Source: Bacteroidaceae bacterium (GTDB lineage: Bacteria > Bacteroidota > Bacteroidia > Bacteroidales > Bacteroidaceae). Taken from it: a DNA stretch of 39,967 nucleotides. The stretch covers positions 1 through 39,967 of the forward strand of contig JAILBW010000100.1 of the NCBI GenBank assembly GCA_024680695.1, written 5' to 3'. A program made the translations under genes and the position numbers. Each line of letters begins with the position of its first letter. Position 1 is the first letter of the stretch. Under the pieces are notes generated by a model that saw nothing but the letters and a program-made list of their open reading frames with translations, had not been told where the DNA came from and searched no databases. Positions 34,412 through 39,967 of this stretch are shown one piece after another.

Positions 34412-34975
34412 TCACCCACACCCTCCGCAGCCGCTTTCGCATTCGCCGCACTTGCCGCTGCATCCTTCGCATCCGCCTGCAAGTCTCTCAGCCAGTTGCT
34501 GCATCTCCTCGGTAGTTGCCAGTCGGTTCTCGATGACACTCCCCACGAAGTGGAGCGGTTTGCCGGCAAAGGGATGGTTCAGGTCTACGGTTATCTCCTT
34601 TTCGCCAATCTCGGAAATGGTGCCGTTGAAGCGGTCGCCGTCGCCATTCATCAGGGGCACGACTGCCCCCTCGTAGATGTAGCGGGTGTTGAGGCGTCCG
34701 TCTATCTCGAAGACATCGCGCGGCACTCGCTGTACGGCCTCCTCGACATACGGTCCGTAGGCCTCGTCGATGCTGAGGGTGAAGTCGAACTTCTCGCCCT
34801 TGGCTAACGGTAATATCCGGGCTTCGAAGGCATCCAAGGCAAATCCCATGCCCGAGATTATCTGAAAAGGATGCGCCTCGGTGGCTTCCTCCACCATTTC
34901 GTGTGCGTTGCCGTTCATGGGCACATAGAGCTTGTATGCGACCGTGATGTACTTGTTCTCTGCTTCGTTTGCCAT
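34412..34975 (-). CDS. slyD: FKBP-type peptidyl-prolyl isomerase, SlyD-like
   Basis: Prolyl isomerase and chaperone of the SlyD type, cytoplasmic. 187 residues. The FKBP part (ITVAYKLYV, EMVEEATEAHPFQIISGMG, FDFTLSIDEAYGPYVEE) is interrupted by the IF chaperone domain (QRVPRDVFEIDG ... GNGD region to about 125) and resumes with ITVDLNHPFAGKPLHF, a strong SlyD signature. The C-terminal 21 residues are Gly and Cys rich with six cysteines, corresponding to the metal-binding tail of E. coli SlyD but without histidines, so nickel or zinc binding through thiolates is likely. First gene of the run with aroC, phosphoesterase and tcdA. Confidence 0.93.
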   Translation of the reverse strand: MANEAENKYITVAYKLYVPMNGNAHEMVEEATEAHPFQIISGMGFALDAFEARILPLAKGEKFDFTLSIDEAYGPYVEEAVQRVPRDVFEIDGRLNTRYIYEGAVVPLMNGDGDRFNGTISEIGEKEITVDLNHPFAGKPLHFVGSVIENRLATTEEMQQLAERLAGGCEGCSGKCGECESGCGGCG

Positions 34976-35007
34976 ATTTAATAAGGTGTTATTGAGAAAA
35001 ACTGAGG

Positions 35008-35015
35008 CAAAGATA
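35008..35015 (-). promoter_or_regulatory. probable -7 box of slyD
   Basis: TATCTTTG on the minus strand, 32 bp before the ATG at 34975. No exact -33 TTTG was found. Confidence 0.5.
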
Positions 35016-35142
35016 CTGCTTTTTGGCGAATAATTCGTACTTTCTGCAATAAAAAGTGACGTATTGCGGCGGAAGCCATGCCAAAAGTAACTAAATCGGA
35101 CTTTGCCTTAATTGACGAATATACTCCGTTTCGGCACGAAAA

Positions 35143-35273
35143 AAGAATGAATTCTTTTGCTCTGCGCTCGTTTTTTCGTAACTCTGGCTTCGCCGAACTT
35201 ACAGGCACTCGGCAAAGCAAAATGAAAAAAAGACTTTTTTCTTTTGCCCTGCGCTCGTTTTTTCGTAACTTTG
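35143..35273 (+). promoter_or_regulatory. duplicated promoter before the DUF1599 gene
   Basis: Two related blocks, 87 bp apart, share TTCTTTTGC(T/C)CTGCGCTCG and then GTTTTTTCGTAAC. The downstream block is a consensus promoter: TTTG (35243-35246), 19 bp, TAACTTTG (35266-35273), 16 bp before the first ATG. The upstream block has TTTG (35156-35159), 19 bp, TAACTCTG (35179-35186), with one change in the -7 box. Confidence 0.8.
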
Positions 35274-35289
35274 CACGCTGAAAGGAGAA

Positions 35290-35856
35290 ATGATAATGGA
35301 GACGCGCGAACAGTTTGAACAGATTATGGCCGAGTGCCGCTCGCTTTTCTCTAAAAAATTGTGCGACTACGGTCCTGCGTGGCGCATCATGCGGCCCTCG
35401 TCGGTGACCGACCAGATATTCATCAAGGCAAACCGCATCCGCAGCATCGAGACGAAGGGCGTGGCGCTGGTGGACGAAGGCATCCGTCCGGAATTTGTGG
35501 GCATCGTGAACTATGCCATCGTGGGGCTCATCCAGCTGGAACTGGGGCCTGCCGACGACATCGAGGGCGGCATGACTGCCGATGAGGCAATGGCGGCTTA
35601 CGACCGTCATGCCAACGAGGCGCTGCAGCTGATGCTACGCAAGAATCATGACTACGACGAGGCTTGGCGCAGTATGCGCATCAGTAGTTATACCGACCTG
35701 ATTCTGATGAAGGTATTCCGCACGAAGCAAATCGAGTCGCTGCACGGACGAACGCTCGTCTCGGAGGGCATCGACGCGAACTATATGGACATGATGAACT
35801 ATGCGGTCTTCGGACTGATAAAGCTGACGTTCCGTGACGACGACGCAGAGGGATAG
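35290..35856 (+). CDS. DUF1599 protein with two internal repeats
   Basis: Function unknown. 188 residues made of two copies of one roughly 85-residue unit: CRSLFSKKLCDYGPAWRIMR...TDQIFIKANRIRSIE at about 15-54 and LMLRKNHDYDEAWRSMRISS...TDLILMKVFRTKQIE at about 113-150, each followed by a GI-x-x-NY segment (GIVNYAIVGLIQLEL, MMNYAVFGLIKLTF). This doubled arrangement is typical of DUF1599. Cytoplasmic; no signal. ATG 35290 is used, but ATG 35296 has better spacing (8 nt) to AGGAG at 35283-35287. It heads the run BT_3928-type gene, tpiA, SPOR, folE, and overlaps the next gene by 23 bp. Confidence 0.87.
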   Translation: MIMETREQFEQIMAECRSLFSKKLCDYGPAWRIMRPSSVTDQIFIKANRIRSIETKGVALVDEGIRPEFVGIVNYAIVGLIQLELGPADDIEGGMTADEAMAAYDRHANEALQLMLRKNHDYDEAWRSMRISSYTDLILMKVFRTKQIESLHGRTLVSEGIDANYMDMMNYAVFGLIKLTFRDDDAEG

Positions 35857-37156
35857 ACTCACTTGGGTACTGGCCAATGTGTGCCGCCTGTTGCTGGCGG
35901 CCACATTCCTCTTCTCGGGCTTCGTGAAACTGAACGACCCGCGCGGCACGCAGTACAAGATTGAGGACTATGCCCAGGCATTTGGCCTTGCATCGTTGGT
36001 GCCGTATCCGCTGCCGTTGGTGGCTGCCGTGGCGCTGGCCATGCTCGAGTTCTGTCTGGGCGTCTGGTTCTTCTTCGGCATCAACCGCAGGCGTAGCGTC
36101 TGGTTCGTGCTCGCCTTGATGGCCGTCTTCACTCCGCTGACATTCTATTTGGCGTTGACGAATCCCGTGCAGGACTGTGGTTGCTTTGGCGACGCGCTGG
36201 TGCTCACCAACTGGCAGACGTTCTGGAAGAATGTGCTCCTGCTGGGTGCGACCTTGGTGTTGCTCCGCTATGGGCGGCAGGTGACACGCTTCGTGACGCG
36301 TCGCAACCAATGGCTCATCACGCTCTATTCCTGGATATTCGCCTTCGTCTTCGCCTTGCTGAACATCCACGGACTGCCTCTCATCGATTTCCGTCCCTAC
36401 CATATTGGTGCGGACATTCGGGAGAAGATGGCAATCGCCGAGGGCGAGGAGGTGCAGTACGAAACTACCTTCCTGATGGAGAAGGACGGGGAGCGACGCG
36501 AGTTCTCGCTCGACGACTATCCCGACTCCTCGTGGACATTCGTCGATTCGCGGACGAGAGTGGTGGGCGGACGTTCGGCACAGCCCGAGATACACGACCT
36601 CACGATGGTGCCGATTGACGCTCCCGAGCGGGATATCACGGAGGAAGTGCTTGCCGATTCGGGGTACAAGTTCCTGCTCGTCTCGCCCAGTCTGGAGCAG
36701 GCCGACGACGGCGTTATGGACCGCGTGGCTACGATTCACGACTATTGTCTGGTGTATGGCTACCCGTTCCTCTGCCTTACCGCAAGTGGTGAGGAAGCCA
36801 TTTCGCATTGGCAGGACATCACGGGTGCCGAGTACCCTTTCCTTCATACGGACGCCATCGCGCTGAAGACGATGGTGCGCTCGAATCCCGGGCTGCTGCT
36901 ACTCGAAGGGAGTCGGGTGGCGAACAAGTGGCCAGCCTCGGCCTTCCCTCGCGAGGAGGTGCTGAGCGCTCCGCTCGATCAGCTGCCCTTGGCGCACCCC
37001 CATCCGCGCGGTATTATGTGGCGCATCGTGCGCGTACTGCTTTGGTATCTGGTGCCCCTGCTGATATGGACGTTGGCCGATCAGGTGTGGGCTTGGTGGC
37101 GAATAAGAAAGTTACATACTTACCAAAATACTAACACTAAAAACGAAAAGACATGA
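35834..37156 (+). CDS. BT_3928-type membrane protein (DoxX/MauE-like)
   Basis: Inner-membrane protein of unknown role. 440 residues. The N-terminal half is DoxX/MauE-like with about five helices (roughly 12-33, 58-81, 88-108, 128-146, 160-178); between the third and fourth is [13 protein letters not shown], with the Cys-x-Cys pair (115, 117) that suggests thiol redox chemistry as in MauE-related proteins. Residues about 190-395 form a soluble domain with a thioredoxin-like feel ([43 protein letters not shown]), and one more helix lies near 400-420. The start is GTG at 35834, inside the end of the DUF1599 gene; no ATG is available before the first helix. The stop overlaps the tpiA ATG (ATGA). 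The same neighbours occur, as I recall, in Bacteroides. Confidence 0.85.
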   Translation: MTTTQRDRLTWVLANVCRLLLAATFLFSGFVKLNDPRGTQYKIEDYAQAFGLASLVPYPLPLVAAVALAMLEFCLGVWFFFGINRRRSVWFVLALMAVFTPLTFYLALTNPVQDCGCFGDALVLTNWQTFWKNVLLLGATLVLLRYGRQVTRFVTRRNQWLITLYSWIFAFVFALLNIHGLPLIDFRPYHIGADIREKMAIAEGEEVQYETTFLMEKDGERREFSLDDYPDSSWTFVDSRTRVVGGRSAQPEIHDLTMVPIDAPERDITEEVLADSGYKFLLVSPSLEQADDGVMDRVATIHDYCLVYGYPFLCLTASGEEAISHWQDITGAEYPFLHTDAIALKTMVRSNPGLLLLEGSRVANKWPASAFPREEVLSAPLDQLPLAHPHPRGIMWRIVRVLLWYLVPLLIWTLADQVWAWWRIRKLHTYQNTNTKNEKT

Positions 37157-37914
37157 GAAAGAAAATCGTTGCAGGCAACTGGAAAATGAACAAGACCCTG
37201 CAGGAAGGTGTGGCTCTGGCTACAGAACTGAAGGAAATGCTCGAGGCTGAGAAACCCAATTGCGAAGTCGTGATTTGCACACCCTTCATCCATCTGGCAA
37301 CCGTAGCCGAGCTGACGAAGGACAGTGTGATTGCCGTCGGCGCCGAGAACTGTGCCGACAAGGCCAGCGGCGCCTATACCGGCGAGGTGAGTGCCGCAAT
37401 GGTGAAGAGCACCGGCGCCGAGTATGTGATTCTGGGCCATAGCGAGCGTCGTGAGTACTATCGCGAGACACCCGAAATCCTGAAGGCAAAGGTGGACCTG
37501 GCGCTGGAGAACGGGCTGAAGATTATCTTCTGCATCGGCGAGAGTCTTGACGAGCGCGAGAAGGGCGTACAGGAGACCGTGTGCCGTACGGAACTGGAAG
37601 GCAGCGTGTTCCACCTCACTCCCGAGCAATGGAAACAAATAGTCATTGCCTACGAACCCATCTGGGCCATCGGTACGGGCAAGACCGCTTCGGCTGAGCA
37701 GGCCGAGGAAATCCACGCCTTCATCCGCAAGTGTGTGGCCGAGGTGTATGGTGCCGAGGTAGCCGAGGAGACAAGCATCCTCTACGGCGGCAGCTGCAAG
37801 GCCAGCAATGCCCCCGAGCTCTTTGCTAAACCCGACATCGACGGCGGTCTCATCGGCGGCGCTTCGCTGAAGGCTCCCGACTTCAAGGGCATCATCGACG
37901 CTTGGAAGAAGTAA
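37153..37914 (+). CDS. tpiA: triosephosphate isomerase
   Basis: Interconverts dihydroxyacetone phosphate and glyceraldehyde 3-phosphate. 253 residues, the normal length. Catalytic residues are all present: K11 in GNWKMNKT, H96 in LGHSERRE, and E168 in [15 protein letters not shown]; the phosphate loop [12 protein letters not shown] and the C-terminal [10 protein letters not shown] are conserved. Translationally coupled to the membrane-protein gene before it by an ATGA overlap. A palindromic element and a simple repeat fill the 127-bp gap to the next gene, without an obvious T-tailed terminator. Confidence 0.98.
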   Translation: MRKKIVAGNWKMNKTLQEGVALATELKEMLEAEKPNCEVVICTPFIHLATVAELTKDSVIAVGAENCADKASGAYTGEVSAAMVKSTGAEYVILGHSERREYYRETPEILKAKVDLALENGLKIIFCIGESLDEREKGVQETVCRTELEGSVFHLTPEQWKQIVIAYEPIWAIGTGKTASAEQAEEIHAFIRKCVAEVYGAEVAEETSILYGGSCKASNAPELFAKPDIDGGLIGGASLKAPDFKGIIDAWKK

Positions 37915-37932
37915 GAATCATAGGCCATTGAC

Positions 37933-38040
37933 CAGCCTCCTCTAAATCTCCCCTACCTAAAGGGAGAGACTTCCCTTCCCCCTTTCCTTTAGGAGAGGGG
38001 GGGGAGAGGCCAACCCTTGAACTCTTGAACCCATTGAATC
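37933..38040 (+). repeat. palindromic element with adjoining GTTCAAG-type repeat
   Basis: 37933-38010 begins CAGCCTCCTCTAAATCTCCCC and holds CCTAAAGGGAGAG and CCTTTAGGAGAGGGG segments. 38011-38040 contains CCCTTGAACTCTTGAACCC, the reverse complement of words at 20450-20504. The pairing of both parts repeats what is seen at 16.6 and 20.5 kb. Confidence 0.8.
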
Positions 38041-38041
38041 T

Positions 38042-38575
38042 ATGCGCAAGCAGCTACTGACCATTTTGCTGTTCGTCGGCTCTGCCCCCATGATGGCGCA
38101 GACTACGTTTACCGAACAGCTGCAAAAGACCGTGCCCGGCAAGGGTGCCGTCGTCCTCTTTCAGAGCCAAGCCATCACCGACCTGGTGAACGGCATTGAC
38201 GGGACAGCCGCCACAGGCAGCAAGACTGGCCGGGAAACCGCCGTCACCCCGAGTGTGCCCTCGTCGCAGGATATCCTCGTCGATGCCACGCCGACGTCCA
38301 CGAACAAGGTGCGCATGAACGGCTATCGCATCCAAGTCTATTCCGGCGGCAATTCGCGTCAGGCCAAAAACGAGGCCACGATGATGGGCAACCGCGTGAA
38401 GAGCCTCTTCATGGACCTCTCCGTCTATACCCACTTCTCCAGCCCCCATTGGATATGCCGCGTCGGCGACTTCCGCACCTACGAGGAGGCCAACGAGGTG
38501 TTCCGCCAGCTGAAGGAGACAGGCCGATTCCGCGAAGCCGTTATCGTAAAGAGTAAGGTAAACGTGAGCTACTGA
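38042..38575 (+). CDS. exported SPOR-domain protein
   Basis: Probable periplasmic protein that binds denuded septal peptidoglycan through its SPOR domain. 177 residues. Signal peptide 1-19 (ends MMAQ). Residues about 25-90 are a low-complexity linker with many Thr, Ser and Gly. The SPOR domain runs from about 93 to the end: [19 protein letters not shown], then [23 protein letters not shown] and [11 protein letters not shown]. It lies 127 bp after tpiA and overlaps folE by one base (TGATG). A tie to cell division is inferred from the domain only. Confidence 0.9.
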   Translation: MRKQLLTILLFVGSAPMMAQTTFTEQLQKTVPGKGAVVLFQSQAITDLVNGIDGTAATGSKTGRETAVTPSVPSSQDILVDATPTSTNKVRMNGYRIQVYSGGNSRQAKNEATMMGNRVKSLFMDLSVYTHFSSPHWICRVGDFRTYEEANEVFRQLKETGRFREAVIVKSKVNVSY

Positions 38576-39153
38576 TGGAAAAGAAAGCACCATTGACTCC
38601 CGCCCAGGAAGAACTGGCCGGGCACATGCGCCGAGTGCTCGAACTCATCGGCGAGGATCCTCAGCGTGAGGGACTTCTGCGCACCCCCGAGCGTGTGGCC
38701 CGGGCCATGCAGGAACTTACGACTGGCTATTCGCAGGACCCCATCGAGATACTCAACTCGGCCAAGTTCCACGAAGACTACCGCCAGATGGTCATCGTGC
38801 GCGACATCAATTTCTATTCTCTCTGCGAGCACCACATGCTCCCGTTCTACGGGCGCGTACACATCGCCTACATCCCCGACGGGCAGGTGACGGGCCTCAG
38901 CAAGATTGCCCGCGTAGTCGATTGCTTCGCCCGCCGGCTCCAGATACAGGAGCGCCTTACGAAACAGATTCGCGAGTGCATTCAGGAAGCCCTTGCTCCT
39001 CTGGGCGTGATGGTCGTCATCGAAGCCCAGCACACCTGCATGCAGATGCGCGGCGTGCAGAAGCAGGGCAGCATCACCACCACCAGCGACTTCTCCGGCG
39101 CCTTCAATCAGGCCAAGACTCGCCAGGAATTCCTTCAGCTTATCAAGGGATAA
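38575..39153 (+). CDS. folE: GTP cyclohydrolase I
   Basis: Converts GTP to 7,8-dihydroneopterin triphosphate, the first step towards tetrahydrofolate and other pterins. 192 residues, a standard type I (FolE) enzyme. Zinc ligands C84 and H87 lie in [11 protein letters not shown] and C155 in HTCMQMRGV; the [15 protein letters not shown] N-terminal motif appears as [13 protein letters not shown], and [22 protein letters not shown] is conserved. The start codon overlaps the SPOR gene stop by one base. It is the last gene of the run; no hairpin terminator was obvious, and the repeat array begins 29 bp downstream. Confidence 0.97.
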   Translation: MEKKAPLTPAQEELAGHMRRVLELIGEDPQREGLLRTPERVARAMQELTTGYSQDPIEILNSAKFHEDYRQMVIVRDINFYSLCEHHMLPFYGRVHIAYIPDGQVTGLSKIARVVDCFARRLQIQERLTKQIRECIQEALAPLGVMVVIEAQHTCMQMRGVQKQGSITTTSDFSGAFNQAKTRQEFLQLIKG

Positions 39154-39182
39154 CTGGAGACAGACTCACCCAGCCCTCTCCA

Positions 39183-39336
39183 CTTGCGCAGGCAAACGCT
39201 TCTGCTTGCTGTTGTAATTCGAGATGCTTGCGCAGGCAAACGCTTCTGCTTGCTGTAGTAATCCGAGATGCTTGCGCAAGCAAACGCTTCTGCTTGCTGT
39301 AGTAATCTGAGATGCTTGCGCAGGCAAACGCTTCTT
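39183..39336 (+). repeat. 22-bp tandem array 3 (44-bp dimeric unit)
   Basis: Seven 22-bp units alternate between CTTGCGCAGGCAAACGC-type and CTTGCTGTAGTAATCC-type, so the CTTGCGCA word recurs exactly every 44 bp (39183, 39227, 39271, 39315). All units share the GCTTGC core of arrays 1 and 2. It ends 42 bp before the TIR-Sel1 start. Confidence 0.95.
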
Positions 39337-39378
39337 AAACAATTTGCAAAGAATTGATAAAGGCATCATATCCGACTT

Positions 39379-39967
39379 ATGGACAAAGAGATATTCATTA
39401 GTTACAGTCGCAAGAATCTGACATTGGTGGCGGCGATTAAGGCCGAGATTGAGGAGGCAACAGGGACAGAGTGCTGGATGGACGTGAGAAACATCCCGGC
39501 GAGCTCGTTGAGATTTTCAAAAGACATCGTGGATGGCATCAATGCGTGTCGCGTCTTCCTTTTCATGCTATCCAAAGAGTCGCAAGAGTCAGAATGGGCC
39601 TTGAATGAACTGCTTTTCGCCAAGGAAAAGGTGAAGAGCGAGACGCAGAAGGATGTAATCATCTTGAACATCGATGGTTGTCAATTGAACGACGAGTTCC
39701 GCCTCGTGTGCAAGCTCATGAACATAATTATGTGGAACGACCTGCCGCAGAAAGAGAATATGTTCAATAGTATTCGTCAGTTGACAGGCAAGGACATTGC
39801 GAAAAAGGCCGACCCCACATCTGCCGACGAGCAGTTTCAATTGGGTAACGATTATTACTTTGGACAGAACGGTAGAAAGCAGGATTACGTCGAAGCCGCG
39901 AAGTGGTATCACAAGGCCGCGGAACAGGGAAAGGCTAAAGCTCAGTTCAACTTGGGCGTAATGTATG
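39379..39967 (+). CDS. TIR domain protein with Sel1-like repeats, 3' end beyond window
   Basis: 196 codons are visible and the frame runs off the window. Residues 1-140 form a TIR domain: KEIFISYSRKN (3-13), CWMDVRNIPAS (32-42), a CRVFLFMLSKESQESEWALNE stretch with E77 at the position of the catalytic glutamate of NAD-cleaving TIR domains, and KDVIILNIDG. From about 149 Sel1-like repeats begin (ADEQFQLGNDYYFGQ, DYVEAAKWYHKAAEQGKAKAQ), probably continuing as a helical solenoid. No signal peptide, so cytoplasmic. Such TIR-Sel1 proteins may be NADases of a defence system, or scaffolds; E77 permits the first but does not prove it. The start ATG at 39379 fits the usual TIR N-terminus. No consensus promoter was seen; a 22-bp array lies just upstream. 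Confidence 0.85.
   Translation, partial: MDKEIFISYSRKNLTLVAAIKAEIEEATGTECWMDVRNIPASSLRFSKDIVDGINACRVFLFMLSKESQESEWALNELLFAKEKVKSETQKDVIILNIDGCQLNDEFRLVCKLMNIIMWNDLPQKENMFNSIRQLTGKDIAKKADPTSADEQFQLGNDYYFGQNGRKQDYVEAAKWYHKAAEQGKAKAQFNLGVMY

Noticed and set aside
34978..35610. Minus-strand frame of 210 codons across the slyD-DUF1599 gap
   Set aside because: Runs through the duplicated promoter and antisense to the DUF1599 gene; low-complexity translation with duplicated KNERRAKE words produced by the promoter repeat.
8218..39336. CRISPR array interpretation of the 22-bp arrays
   Set aside because: Units are contiguous with no unique spacers and there are no cas-like genes.

Overview
The window reads as a chromosome segment of a Bacteroidales bacterium, most likely Prevotella or a close relative. 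The gene content supports this: DUF4468 and DUF4738 proteins, two GHL10 (DUF187) glycosidases, a BT_3928-type membrane protein beside tpiA, short CstA paralogues, and an AAA/DUF4143 ATPase. So do the promoters, which match the Bacteroidetes type (TTTG, 19-21 bp, TAnnTTTG) and sit before most transcription units. No rRNA, tRNA, CRISPR array, phage or intact insertion sequence was recognised.

Layout. 1-3278 (-) is pyruvate:ferredoxin oxidoreductase, cut by the window edge, with an AAA ATPase upstream. 4619-6037 (-) holds mtgA and an OmpA-like lipoprotein gene, divergent from proS (6287-7768, +). 7.77-8.58 kb is a gene-free repeat island. 8578-12794 (-) is a run of four exported-protein genes: GHL10 glycosidase, Tat-type metallophosphoesterase, DUF4468 protein and PAP2 phosphatase. 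Divergent from it are two tandem cstA-like genes and a small outer-membrane barrel gene (12917-16485, +). 16.5-17.6 kb is gene-poor, with repeats, an inverted-repeat element and an apparent gene remnant. uvrA and ansA (-) follow, then a second GHL10 gene and a lipoprotein gene (+). A shared terminator separates these from HAD phosphatase, pgi and lysS (-). 28.67-31.01 kb (+) holds a DUF1349 protein, a YgjP-type metallopeptidase and an exo/endonuclease-phosphatase. 31.3-35.0 kb (-) is a slyD-aroC-phosphoesterase-tcdA run. 35.29-39.15 kb (+) is DUF1599, BT_3928-type, tpiA, SPOR and folE. The window ends inside a TIR-Sel1 gene.

Functionally the window is mostly housekeeping: pyruvate oxidation, glycolysis (pgi, tpiA), two aminoacyl-tRNA synthetases, DNA repair, chorismate and pterin synthesis, tRNA modification, and envelope upkeep (mtgA, OmpA, SPOR, GHL10, PAP2).

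The unusual content is repetitive DNA. A family of GC-rich palindromic elements lies between genes and also appears to be translated: inside uvrA, as the N-terminus of the HAD phosphatase, and as the C-terminus and stop of ansA. Three separate arrays share a strict 22-bp period and a GCTTGC core, one of them directly upstream of the TIR-Sel1 gene. A 126-bp element with perfect 14-bp inverted ends lies next to the gene remnant. A promoter has been duplicated in front of the DUF1599 gene. All identifications are from reading the sequence; none was checked against a database.
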